DNA of 64,000 nt from Clonostachys chloroleuca (taxonomy: Eukaryota; Ascomycota; Sordariomycetes; Hypocreales; Bionectriaceae): positions 1,860,001 to 1,924,000 of the forward strand of contig JBANAY010000003.1 of assembly GCA_037952775.1 (NCBI GenBank). Reading direction: 5' to 3'. The notes under the pieces are model-generated. The model saw only the letters and a list, made by a program, of their open reading frames with translations. It searched no databases and was not told the DNA's origin. The position numbers were made by a program, and so were the translations under genes. Positions 9,899 through 21,342 of this stretch are shown here, piece by piece. Each line of letters opens with the position of its first letter. Position 1 is the first letter of the stretch.

Positions 9899-11523
9899 AT
9901 GGTAGACTTGCCCGCGATCCTTGAAGAAGCCGCTCTCCGCTACCGCGGCCCAGGTGGTGCAATTGCCGTCGTCCAAGATGGAAAGTTGGCTGCACAGCGA
10001 GTCTGGGGATTTGCAGACATAGCTCTCAGGATCCCCATGGAACCGTCCACAATACTCCCAATATGTTCCATCTCAAAGCAGATGGTATGTGCTGTGATCC
10101 ATGACCTGAAGCGCTCTCCAACTGCCAAAATGGCATCGGCAGATGTGTCGCCTGCCGAGCTATTGGAACGACACCTACATGAGATGCTCGGGAACCAAGA
10201 CCAGCTCAAAGACGTGTCGATTCAGTATTTAAGCAACAATCAATCCGGTATCCGAGACTACTGGGCTACCAACACACTGCTAGGAGCCCATCCCGAGGAC
10301 CTCTTCTTGCTCGAGACGCACGCCGTGGACATGGTGCGCCGCATCAAATCCTTGCATTTCACCCCGGGCACCGAGTATTCGTACTCCAACACCAACTTTC
10401 ACATACTAGGCCGAGTCGCCGAACGTGCCAGTGGCCAGTCGCTACCTGAGTTGCTCTCCGAAAGGATCTTTCGTCCCGCCAAGATGACAACGGCATCCCT
10501 CCATCCGCCCTCTGATGACCAGCCCGGGCCCTGCGTGGGCTACGAAGTCAACGAGACTCTTGGCTACTTCCCTGCCAAGAACCGAATCGAGTGGTCCGGC
10601 GATGCTGGCATCGTCGCCTCGCTCGAGGACATGATTGCGTATGAAATTTATCTGCACCAGCTGTGGGCCGACCCCAAGAGCTGGTATCGAGAACACGCCG
10701 TGCCCGGAACGTTTAGCGATGGCACACCGTCTCTATATGCGAATGGGCTGAGCTTCGCTGACTTAGACGGCATACCCAACCTTGGCCACGGGGGAGCTCT
10801 TCGCGGCTATCGTCTCTATCGCCGCCACACGCCCTCCAGGGAGCCCTCCAAGGGGGGATCTCCGTCGTTGTCATGCTCAACCATGAAGCTGACGCCGCGG
10901 AAGCTTCATCTTTCATCACACGGAAGATTCTGGGGTTAGCCGAGCCAACGGTGGCGCCGTTCTCCCATCGTCCCGCGCCAGAGTGGGAAGGTCACTTCTT
11001 GGATAAGGGCACTAACATGGCTGTCAGCGGCGACGTCACCAAACCCGGCATCGTTGCGATAGATTACGCTCGAAAGGCCGAGAGTGTCCGTTTGATAGGG
11101 TCGAATGAGGCCGAGTCTGGAGACATGAAAGCTGAGATTCGTGGAGACACGATTCATGTACGTCGGTTGAGGGACAACAGGATCCTGGAAGGAACTCGTC
11201 TAAAGCCCGATGCTTCAAAGAGGCGCGACCCGTCTCTGCCTGGGGAATATTTCTGCCAAGAGCTGGACTCTTACTTTCTGTGCATCGGCCAAGGCGAGGT
11301 CTTGTATGGCGCATTCAAGGGGCCTCTGGGGTCTGGGGGCGCTACGGCTATGAGATACCTGGGAGGTGATGTTTGGTTGCTGGCCTGCCCACGCGGTCAA
11401 GATGCCCAGCCCCCGGGCGACTGGACCATTGTATTTCATCGCGATGCCTCCCAAATTAAAATCACGGGTATGACAATCGGCTGCTGGCTTGCTCGGAACT
11501 TTAAATTTGAGAAGCAGGCGTAA
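9899..11523 (+). pseudogene. D-aminopeptidase / serine beta-lactamase family, one frameshift
   Basis: The first reading frame (9899 to about 10855) carries the penicillin-binding-type catalytic motifs: SISK (Ser57-x-x-Lys60), YSN (162-164) and GHGG (296-299). This is the beta-lactamase/D-aminopeptidase (DAP) fold. The matching continuation, starting near MLNHEADAAEASSF, is in another frame (about 10858-11523) and includes the beta-barrel C-terminal domains of D-aminopeptidases (EWEGHFLDKG, GEYFCQELDSY, ending FKFEKQA). The frames meet at a run of six G at 10852-10857; one missing base there would account for the change. Next to it lies an imperfect 12 bp tandem duplication (10831-10842 and 10843-10854, GCCCTCCA-rGGr). 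Either the gene is broken or the assembly has a homopolymer error. The rest is intact, with no other stops, and no intron explains the shift. The expected product is about 541 residues. Confidence 0.8.
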
Positions 11524-12387
11524 TGTTTAGCAGAGAGTGTCAATAATAGTATAGCTCCAGAACTGAAGGTATTGAAGAATACCTCACTTTTCTATATTCA
11601 AACCAAAAAATGATACACCTCTAGGTTAGCTACAGGCTGAGAGTTCTTTATAGGCCCTTCATGTCAACCTCCTCAACGAGTAGAGGGAGTGAGGAAGCAT
11701 TTCCCAAGTCATCGGCCGAGAGATATCGGCCCTCGTGCTATTATCCGCCTAGTATTACAGAATTTGTTAACACAGCTTGTCACAATAAAGTAACATGACC
11801 CTATTTCCAATTTCCCGAAATTTGAGTTATTCATTATCCAAGTAGGTCGGTTTGCAACGACACATACAAATACTGCCTACGAGAACAAAAGCTGGCACCC
11901 TGCCCCATCCGCAACCGAATTCGCAGTGGAATTCGTACTGTCAATTATCGTACGGTCGTAGCCCACGATAATGAAAGCTAGCGGGTCATATTAGTAGGGG
12001 CCTCTCGTAAGCGAAGGAACTTCGGAAAGGTCCATCACCATATCACAACGTTCTTCGGGGTATTCCTCTCAAAATACCATCAAATTTTGGGTTGAATATT
12101 CGTATAGATTGTCGCCTTGTAGGTCTCCGCCCAGAAGACTGGTTCGAAAATCGACGTGGGGGTGTTCAAATGAAGCCTGGTTGAGGATTCGAGGCGCCAA
12201 TACCATCCATTGTCAGAGCCATAGTGCTTTCCCGCTAAATATCCTCTCTTGAGGACTGCTTATCTCCAGTATGGAGTCTTGAAGGCATTGACGCTGCTGT
12301 TTAGCTCTGCTTGTCTCTGATCTTCGTTACGACTCCGTTCCGAAGACTCAAAGTTTCATTTCTGGGTGCGTTTAGATTATCACCCTT
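11524..12387. other. Intergenic, A+T-richer, no gene seen
   Basis: Region between the frameshifted aminopeptidase-family gene and the rhodopsin-family pseudogene. Stop codons are dense in all frames. I found no tRNA or long repeat. Confidence 0.45.
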
Positions 12388-13836
12388 TCAGTGCCGTGTC
12401 TCATTCGATGTGAGATTTTCAGATTTTCCAGCCGTCGACGCTTGGATCTCCTCGGTCACGATTACATGACTCATCTCATTTTCGGCGCCCAACTCGACTT
12501 GACTACCAGCTTCAGCGTCTGCTTTGCCGCTCTGTGCTCTCCAGCCCAGCCCTGAATGGGGTGAACCTGTCGGCCTTGACTCGCCTGTCTCCATGCGCAC
12601 ACCCCCCGATTTCGTTTGGAAAATGGACTGATCCACCGTTTCGGTTTGGTTCGGATTGGCAATATGAGAAATCTTCCTCAGCAGCGGTCTCAGCGCAGTC
12701 GATGAAACAACCATGATAGAGACGTACAACTCAGAGGAGGCCCATAAGTCTAATTTTTTGATAAGGTTGGAGTAAATACCATGAAAGATTTTCGGGATCC
12801 CAGGTCGATCCTGCACGCATGATAAGGGCAAGATGAGGGAGTACATGCAGGCATCGAAATTGTTTCCCTGAGTGGCCATGTTAATAAACCGGCCAATGCT
12901 GACAGAGATGGTAAGAAGTCCCAGTCCAAAGATGACACCCAAGGCAAACTTCTCTCTGGGCTTTCTAAGATTGAGATCTCTAAGTATGGGGAATGGGAGA
13001 ATGACATCTGGTCTCAGCGTTAGTAGCCGGTCAGGATATTTCGAATAAGACAAATTTACTGAAAACTTCGGTGCTGAAATTCATTGACCAATGAATCTGC
13101 ATCATGGTCATAGAATTGAATGCGCTACAGACGTCGAGGTCCTCAGACCTAGTTCAGAGAGTATTCGGTCAGACTTTCTATTGCGGTTGCTTAGAATGCA
13201 TTCGGCTAGGAACACCCACCAATTAGATACGATATCTGCTCTGCACCAGAAGGTTGCATCGAGGAACGTCACAAGACTGCAAGCGACTGTGAAAGCTATC
13301 AGAAGGTAGAGAAGCTTTCATATTCGGGGTTTCGTTGGCGGTACAAGTCGATAGCAGAAGGAGAGGATGCTGAACTTTGGGAAATACATTCTGGTACACT
13401 GCGTCAGAGAGCACACTCTTCTACCCTAGCAGGACCTACTTACCCAACATCAAACCAATAATTCTGTAAAAACCGAACCTGCATGTAGCATATCAGCCTC
13501 GGCTCGGGCACCTCAACCAATAAACCATGAATATCATACCTTCAGGGTGTATGGTCCTGGATCAATGAAGTTTTCCATAGTCCTAGCTTTGTAAATCAGC
13601 GTATCGCATATTGTCAGTCCTATGCCACAAGCAGCCGCAGCCAAGACCCAAAAGTCTGCCCAGTACGGTGTCCTTCAATAGGATTAATCGGACATAGAGG
13701 CGAGCGCATACGAGCACCAAGGCCAAGGACAGTAGTGTCCATTCTCCCGCCTAAGAGGACGCAGACCAGATGAGCGATCTTGTAGAATGTATTGTAAGAA
13801 AGGGGGACTCACAATCACGTCTGAATCAGGGAGCAT
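12388..13836 (-). pseudogene. PTH11-like fungal rhodopsin-domain membrane protein, disabled
   Basis: Six exons can be joined on the minus strand: 13836-13813, 13750-13540, 13478-13444, 13390-13220, 13148-13060 and 13007-12388, all with GT-AG ends and several with CTAAC-type branches. The product starts MLPDSDVIAGEWTLLSL and has the family features LVCARLYVRL, the WADFWVL/GIGL segment, CSAFNSMTMMQIHWSMNF, LPFPILRDLNLRKPREKFAL and SSELYVSIMVVSSTALRPLL, followed by a hydrophilic tail. These belong to the SAT4/rhodopsin_dom_fungi integral membrane proteins, many of which are PTH11-type receptors. Two lesions disable it: a frame change in exon 2 at about 13664 (between ..LLKDT and YWADF..) and an in-frame TGA at 13320-13318 in exon 4, after which clear membrane-segment coding (KLLYLLIAFTVAC) continues. 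The well-preserved splice sites suggest recent loss. Confidence 0.72.
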
Positions 13837-15084
13837 GTTGGGCGGTTGGGCGCCGTCTCCGAGACCGCCAAATGGATGGTTCCAACAAATGAAAACGGAC
13901 ACTGAACATTATCCAGCTAAAGGAGGGTGTGCGAGTTTGTTGGAGTTGGGTTTGGATATACCGCAGCTCATCCAAAGGGAAAAGGGTCGGCCGCAGGGCA
14001 TGCTTTGCAGCTTGGACAGGGCTCTGCCGGTATTATCTCTATCGGTAATAGATTTGTTTGATCAGGCGAACGATCTTCAGTATTGTTTGATTTAATTGAT
14101 GGTGAGCAAACGAACAGACTGGTTCTTTTCGAGGGTTCGTTCCACCTGAAAACGTGAGCTTTTGGCACTGGCCTTCGAACAAGGGTGTCATCGAATCCGG
14201 ACCACCGACTCAGGGATTTCTTGCATGCGAATCAATCTCCGTAGATCATTCGAGAATGAATAAAGTTTCTTGGAGGTATTGAAGAGGAATTTGGCTGGCA
14301 GGCTAGCGGGGTCACAACGCCGGACAGAGTTCTGTTATTGATTCCTGTTTCTGTCTCTTTTGGCCAACATTCCAGACAGCCCCTATTGCTTGCGGGCGAT
14401 CATTTGGTTTGATCCAGCTCAAGTCGCCTAGTTTAGCGCGTGGAAGTGCTGTATATAGTCGTAAGTTAGCCGTGCGAAGATAAAACCACTGAAGAGAATT
14501 TGATCCAGTGGCGATGAGAGCTCAGTACCTTGATACTCCCATCTACTCCAAATGACCTTGATACTTAGGAACCGCCTACCAGGCAGTTCAAACCGGGTGA
14601 GTGCCCGATTCGACTCCATATCCTTCGCTTGAGAATGAAAGTGCAGGTTTTCCCAAAAGGCAGCCTTCGGTCGGAGTGTGCCAAAAGTCTAACATTGGAA
14701 GATTCAAGATCCGTGGATCAGTCGCTCTTTCCAATACTCATGCTTCTCGTCCCAAGGCAGGAGTGATTTCTCGCAACATAACGAGACCATCCCGCGTAGT
14801 TGCCTTTATGAATAGGTATCTTAAGCACTATGAAATTAACGTCGTCAAGGTGCTTCTAGCTCTATCCTATTTTCCCACTCTATTGAATCTACATGACCAG
14901 CATTTGTAGATGAATTATCCCCCCAAGCGTGTGGTTCCTACTCATTAGCCGATGCACAGCTTGCATCTAGAAGCACAAAGCGAGCCATTTACTTGGAGGA
15001 ATACAACCAGCTCCTTTGCCCCTCTGCACTGCCTTTCCATAATCTTGAACAACCGCACCACCTCAACCAGAGGACTCGAAGGAA
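13837..15084. other. Intergenic, A+T-rich, possibly decayed
   Basis: No supported gene. A minus-strand frame at 14428-14619 (FELPGRRFLSIKVIWSRW) and a plus-strand frame at 14601-14909 have some protein-like stretches, but no start, splice signals or family. Given relics on both sides, they may be further gene remains. Confidence 0.35.
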
Positions 15085-15190
15085 ATGTCCTGGAACAAAC
15101 TACTACCTGAGATGTGTCTCATTGTATTCGAGCATCTTGTTGATTTGTAGGACGAGCGTGAAATATGCTAAGCCTTTCGGAAAGTAAACG
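15085..15190 (+). pseudogene. F-box gene relic with multiple stops
   Basis: From the ATG at 15085 the frame reads MSWNKLLPEMCLIVFEHLVD, a typical F-box beginning (LPxE.xxxIFxHL). It then hits TAG, TAA and TGA codons at positions where the flanking residues keep the F-box pattern (DERE.., AFRKVNEYLYEA). The intervening coding pattern after each stop shows this was a gene start that has decayed. All three stop codons can arise from C-to-T changes of CAG, CAA and CGA. The downstream part is not recoverable. F-box proteins are SCF ubiquitin-ligase adaptors; this copy would make only about 20 residues. Confidence 0.42.
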
Positions 15191-16629
15191 AATATTTATA
15201 CGAAGCTTGATCAAACGAAGCCATCGATTCCGGCCCCAACTCGGAGCTCATTATTCCATGCTGTCTAGCAAGTGCTCAGCCCACTAGCAGCCATAGATAA
15301 ATGTAAGTTCCACGTTTTAAATGAAGAAAAAAAATCAAGAAAGGGGGGGAAGGACCAATTATCTTGGTGATCTGAGCAAGCAATTGAAAAGAGGGGCGTT
15401 CCTGGCTACAGTCCAAGATAAAGTAAGTGATCCAATCTGTCCAGGTCAGGGTATACAGAGAACACGGCACTCGATCTCCAGCTCATCCTCACCTGAGATA
15501 TTGGTAAATTTTATTGGGACGGAGAAATCTCCCAGGACGGCCGTGTTGAGAGGGCACAATAGGTCCAAATTGGGTGCGTCGCAACTCAAGTCAGAAATCA
15601 CCTTATTTCTCATGCCGTTCCTACTCGAGATTCATACATTTGACACAAGAACCAGTAGGATCAACCCGATTATCATCGACTGTATCCGCATAATTTTCGT
15701 AACTCCAGGCTCGGTGAATGGCGGTATATGAAAGTCGCCCTGAGCCGATCCCAGAACCAGGGGGAGCTGGAGTTTCCAAAAGCAGATGAGCCAGGCTGTT
15801 CTTAAACGGGCTCATGAATACGAGTACGCTGGTTGGTATAGTTGTTGCCTGGCTGCGCTGTGACGAATTGAAAGCAATCTAAGATGATTTTCGCCAATTC
15901 TTTGTAGAAGATGTGTTTGGATTATGCCAGGCACTCGATTGACCCCAATGGCGACTGCTACGTATCAACTGCCATGGACAGTTCGCCATCTGATAGCGTC
16001 GCCAGGCTCAAAGTATGACAGGGAGCAACGCGAAGGCAGTCTGTCGCGTGGGAGCCAGACGTTACATCCCCCATCCCTGGTCGACACCCCGGCTCCCCCC
16101 AGCTCACAATGCGCAACAGAAAAAAAAGTCGGTCCAGGTCGCCAATGCAGGTGCTTGTGTTTGTCGTTGATTGCAACAGAAGAGCGCAGATCAGAGGATT
16201 GGCTGCTGGGTAAGGTACCCACTTCGGAGGCAAAGCCATCCGACACGCCTGATTTTGGCCTAAACCCGCACCACGCAACGCCTGCCAGCGCCTCCATTGG
16301 CCTGGCCCAGAGCCTGGAGCCTGCCGCTGCCTCCTCCACCAAGCACTGAGATCCATTAATCCATCCCTCCTGCCCCACCTTCCACTCGGTCCCCTCCATT
16401 GGCTTCCCACTAAACTGGTCCAGCGCCTCGACGTTGCGAATTGGCTTGAACCCCTGGATTTGCCCGCCGCCACCCACACCGACCCTATCTGGAGGGAGAT
16501 TTCTTTCTTATAGATCAAACAACTATCCTCGTCCTCCCCTCCTTCCCCTCCCCGTTCTCTTCGACCTATCTCCCTCCCATCTCATGAACTGAGGCGCCAT
16601 TCCCCCCAATCTCTCAACCGGCCACCACC
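15191..16629. other. Intergenic: decayed DNA then CT-rich desaturase promoter
   Basis: The first 700 bp is stop-rich and may continue the F-box relic. From about 16500 to 16628 the plus strand becomes strikingly C/T-rich (blocks of CCTCCC and TCTCC), a common feature of strong fungal promoters and 5' leaders, directly ahead of the desaturase ATG. Confidence 0.5.
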
Positions 16630-17885
16630 ATGCCGTCCTCCGCCTCAGAGACAATCACCAATCCCGCGTCCAAGCGAAGGGGAGGCTCCGCCGAGAAGCC
16701 CAAGTCCGAGGACGCCCCCGGTTCCGAGAAGGACTTCTTCTGGACTTACACCGAGGAACCCCATCGCACTCGTCGGTTGGCCATCATCAAGGCTCACCCT
16801 GAGGTACAATTGCATCACATCTCTAATATGCATCCAGAACTGTGTTTCTAACCTTTTTGGCAGGTCACCAAGCTCTGTGGTCCCGAGCCATTGACCAAAT
16901 ATGTCGTCGTGGGCGTCGTCAGCCTCCAGATATTCCTCGCCTGGTACCTGAGCGAAACTCCTTTCTTCTCCTTCAAATACTGGATCATTGCCTACATATT
17001 CGGTGCCACCGCCAACCAGAACCTCTTCCTTGCCATCCATGAGATCTCTCACAACCTGGCTTTCCGAAGCCCCATGGGAAACCGCCTCCTAGCCATTGTG
17101 GCCAACCTGCCAATTGGCATCCCATATAGCGCCTCGTTCAGGGTATGATTACACACGCGCAATTGAGCCGAGATGGCCTGTGAATTCCATTGCTAACATG
17201 GCATTGCCACCCCCAGCCTTATCATCTCACCCACCACAAGAGTCTCGGCGTAGACGGCCTCGACACCGACCTCCCCACCGCCCTCGAGGCAATCTTCCTC
17301 GACTCCATCTTCGGCAAGACGTTCTTCTGCACCTTCCAGATCTTCTTCTACGCCCTCCGCCCGATGGCCATCTACCGCGTGCCCCTGACGAGCATCCACT
17401 TCCTCAACATCGTCGTCCAGGTCAGCTTCGACGTCCTCCTCGTCCACTTCGCCGGCATCAAGGCCTTCGTCTACCTCCTCTTCTCCTCCTTCCTCGCCGG
17501 CAGCCTCCACCCCCTCGCCGGCCACTTCATCGCCGAGCACTACGTCTACGAGTACGTCACCCCCGAGCAGCGCAACCCGGACAACCGCATCCCCGTCCCC
17601 GAGACCTTCTCCTACTACGGGCCCCTCAACTGGTTCACCTACAACGTCGGCCTGCACAACGAGCACCACGACTTCCCCGCCGTCCCCTGGACCCGCCTTC
17701 ACGCCCTCAACAAGATCGCCTCCGAGTTCTACGACCCCCTCCCCCGCCACGAGAGCTGGGTCTACGCCATCTGGCGCTTCATCTTCGACGAGGAGGTCGG
17801 CATGCGCTGCCGTGTCAAGCGTGAGAAGGGCGGTCGCCTCGTCGGTGGCGGCGCCGGCTGGAAACTCAGCGAGATTGAGAGCTAA
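16630..17885 (+). CDS. Sphingolipid delta-4 desaturase (dihydroceramide desaturase, DES family)
   Basis: Three exons (16630-16803, 16864-17142, 17217-17885) with introns of 60 and 74 bp (the second has branch GCTAAC) give 373 residues. The N-terminal DFFWTYTEEPHRTRR segment is the Lipid_DES domain that precedes the fatty-acid-desaturase domain in dihydroceramide desaturases. The three histidine boxes of a membrane di-iron desaturase are present: HEISH (117-121), HLTHH (154-158) and NEHHDF near residue 300. Several hydrophobic segments surround them. The enzyme puts the delta-4 double bond into the long-chain base of ceramide in the ER, which in filamentous fungi feeds glucosylceramide synthesis. 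Codon use is very C-ending in the last exon, suggesting high expression. The start follows a CCACC context (CACCACCATG). Confidence 0.95.
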
Positions 17886-18841
17886 ATCAAGGGGGATGCT
17901 CAAATTCAGGACCAGGGAGTGAATGTCGTCTTTTTCTTGTTTTCCGAAAGACCAAAGGAATGATGGAAGGAGGCGTGAAGGCGCACAGAAAAGCACAGGA
18001 CAGCGGTCAGATGGGTGTATTTGCCTGGTGTAGCAAATACCTTTTTACTTTTTACTGTAGAAACATATGAATTCCCTCTACTACAACGGGAAGTTTTAAT
18101 GAGTTATGCAAACCGAGTTTAAGTGGTCTCATTAGAACCCTCTACTTGACTGTTACTTCCTTACAAGAGGATATATGGTACGAGTCTTGCTACGTAGACA
18201 AATGGACAGCACACAAAACAAATTCCACTGAACAGGCGGTTGCCTATCTAGCCGGATAGAGATCTGTTCACACCAAAAACCCCGGCGGCAGAAAACAAAC
18301 GTACGATTGTAAGCACAGTGATTTCCAACACCAGCAGCCAGAAGGAGTGTAGGGTACAAATCTTCCATTAATAGCATCAGATAGTCGTTCTCCATAGAAT
18401 GCAGGATTAAACATCGACAAGAGGCCACAAGCCATTTGTAGCATAGCCTCTTCCAAAACAACAACAAATAAATAAAGGGGGAAGAGTACAAAGTAAAAAA
18501 CAAAAATGTGCCTTGGCTAGAGTACAAGCACGCCTGCGGTGGACTTAAATCGTGCCACACTCTCCATTCCATCTCCACTATTCATGTCATAGGAGCCCGG
18601 CACTCTCCTGAGTGGCTAGGCTTCCCCGTCTCCTTTGCGCCTGTAGAAATTCAAATGCGCCCTCACAGAACGGTGGCAGGGCCACGCTGGCATTGCCAGA
18701 AGCCCTTGGCTGGTGTGGGGTGAAGATAGAGAGCCGCGGCACTCGCATCAGGGATATCATATCAAGTTCAGGTCCCTCCCACACACCGCCTGATTGCTCT
18801 CATGAAAACATTCATCGCTGCAGTAAGAAAATAGGGGCCAA
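17886..18841. other. Convergent 3' region between desaturase and VAP genes
   Basis: Holds two 3' UTRs and nothing else I can support. It is A+T-richer than the flanking exons. Minus-strand frames at 18153-18578 look like chance. Confidence 0.45.
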
Positions 18842-20035
18842 TCAGAAGAAGAGATAAGCAATCAGGAAGGCCAAGAAGCAGAGGAGAGCTGTGGTCTTAA
18901 CAGGCACGCCTTGTACAGTTGGCACCACAGCCTGGGCGGTGCGAGGGGCAGCAGGCCTCTCGGCAGTAGCAGTCGCGCCGCTGGAGACGTTGCGCTTCTT
19001 CAATTCCTGGTCGACAGTGTCCTTAACTGAAGCTGCGGTGGTGGTAGCAGCAGATACCACTGCGGCAGCTGCTGCCTTGACAGGTGCTGGGGCGGCCTTA
19101 ATTGCCTCGAGCTTCGGCTCCTCAGCTTCTTCAGTCTTAATCTCGGGGTACGGTGGGGGCGCGGTCGAAGGCGAAGAATCGAGGTGGGCGGCAGGCGATG
19201 AGAAAGATTGCGAGGCGTTGGGGGTATCAGTGGCCTAGAAACTGTTAATACATTGCAGACTCTAACCCACAAATAGACTTTGTCATTACCCCTCCATTGA
19301 TAGCCGTTTGCTTGTTAGGCGTCGCCAGGACAGCAGGGGTCGGTTCCAGTGTCTCTTCCGACTTGGGTGGAAGCCAGTTCACGCGGATCTTGCGCTCCTG
19401 GAGGGAGCCCTTCTCCGTGGACTCAAGCTGCAAGATTAGGTCAGAAATCGCATGGATAATAGGAGTAGCAAGAGGCCGTCAACATACCACATTGGCAATG
19501 CTAGTGAACTCCTTGTCGCCAGTGATGGGAGCAGATTGAACCAAAAACTTGTCACGGCATTTGGCATCAAGAGCTGGCTCCTGTTTCATAGCCTGGAGCA
19601 GGACTATGCTTAGGTTAGCATATGCGATTTCACCAGGACTCTCTGTGCGCCATACCAGTAACATCAAAGTCCTGTCCAGGCTCGATTCGGCCAGAGTTGG
19701 GGCGAACACAATATCTGTTCCTCTGTCAGAGCTGGTCTAGAGCAGGCACGGGGTGGTGGGTGGCTATCAATCATACTGCTTTGGGGCTGTGGTTTTAACC
19801 TGAGGGGAGTTAGCATAAATTGCCTTAAATCATACAAACATAGATGGCTTGGATCGCATGTACCTTGAAAGCAACAGGTGTGGTGTTTGGGTTCTTGATT
19901 GTGAGGATTTGCGACACCTCGACGGTGAAGGGGCCTGAAAGCCGATAGTTAGCTACCGAGGTCGTGATCGGAGGTTCGCCTGCTGCTGCACATACGTCGA
20001 AAGCTCAACTCGAGAGGCTCAATTTCCACCGACAT
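18842..20035 (-). CDS. SCS2: VAP/Scs2 family ER contact-site protein (MSP domain, tail anchor)
   Basis: Seven exons can be joined: 20035-19996, 19934-19864, 19799-19777 (only 23 nt), 19714-19656, 19603-19488, 19427-19290 and 19234-18842, total 279 residues. The start MSVEIEPLELSFRRPF with TVEVSQILTIKNPN, KTTAPKQYCVRPNSG and the AKCRDKFLVQS segment is the MSP domain of VAP proteins, whose basic face binds FFAT motifs. A Pro/Ala/Thr-rich linker follows, then a C-terminal membrane anchor (TTALLCFLAFLIAYLFF) ending at the stop. Scs2/VAP proteins sit in the ER and tether it to plasma membrane and other organelles, recruiting lipid-transfer proteins. All introns have GT-AG ends and keep frame, so the model is firm. 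Confidence 0.93.
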
Positions 20036-21342
20036 GTTGAATCTCGTCTCTCGTGGTCAAACTGAGGGATCTCCGTGTGATAAGGGCGAGACGAAAAGAA
20101 GGCTGACTGCTAGTCTAGCACGCAGAGCGGGAAGGAGTGAAGAGAAGATAAATATAGAAAATTAAAAAAAGAAGTAGAAACGCAGCGGGGATGGGCGGCG
20201 GTGATCTTTCTCTATCGATCGGTCGGATATCGCTGGCGGGAGTGGGAGACGGGTGCAGAATGTTTAAGACGTAATCGCTGGGGCCAGGTTTCCTTGGACG
20301 AGGTACAACGCGATGCCCCGTTTCCTGAAGGTGGTTTGCTCATCATTCTGGCAATGACGCACGGGCCAGGTGTCTTCGCTGCTAACTTTACCCGGCATAA
20401 CACCGGCTTAGCTCTATAACCTTCTGAGCCCATGTCAAAGTCTCAGGAACCCGCCACGGGAATTACTAATTCACCCACACTCTGTAGGCTACCCTATGGC
20501 CATTGCACAAGCATCATCAATGCAAGTAGCAGCTTGAATACAGATGTGTCATCCTTCAAATTCATCATGAGGAATACACAAGAGCAACTGGGTAAAGTGA
20601 GAGAACATGCCGCACGTGCCCTGTGTGGGAGTGTAGCTTTCAACGTGAGGGTTCTGCCTCGGCTCATATAAGCAAGCACCATGAGCAAAATAGCCTATGG
20701 GGGAGCTACTACCACCTGATTGTTTCAAATATAAATGTAATCCGGAGGGACGAGACTAACACAATCATTCAAGATCTCAACCCCAAGAGATACTTAATTA
20801 ATCGCGCTATGAAAGGGTGGACTTCTGACCTGCGCACTGTCTCTCTTACAAAGGGCTTAGAAGTACAATATCATACCGAGCCAGAGATGGCATCCATAGC
20901 AGGCGATATCTGCATTGATTTCGATGAATAGTAAGAGTTGATCTTACTATATTGGTTCCAAATAAAACAAGAAATTGGGAGATCATTACCTACTTTCAGA
21001 ATGCGTAAATTCATGCCATCTTTGCAGCTCAATGTCTTCAGATATTCGCTGGGAATGGCATACACACATGCCTTTTATCTCATGGGGGAAGTCTCATAAG
21101 CATGGTTAAAAAGTAAACATGTTCGCCTGGGCATAACATGCATAATTTTGCAACCTAAGCTCGATCATTCGTATGTTGGGTTTGACGGGCTGTGCGACAC
21201 TATAATACTGCAGGCTTCCACTTATGACGCTTCAGTGCCCCTCACCCAACCGCAGCAGCTCCCAACCCCACCACAATCAACACCTCTCCTACACACCACG
21301 AACTTTGTCACCACACATTCTCAATAAACACAGCCACGAATC
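20036..21342. other. Intergenic: divergent promoters of VAP and UBX genes
   Basis: About 1.3 kb with no supported gene. Short frames near 20432-20931 lack any recognisable composition. A C/A-rich stretch before 21343 resembles a 5' leader. Confidence 0.45.

Noticed and set aside
17193..17996. A 267-residue minus-strand frame opposite the desaturase
   Set aside because: It is the mirror of a GC3-rich exon; its composition (Val/Glu/Gly/Asp repeats) is what antisense of C-ending codons gives, and the desaturase on the other strand is certain.
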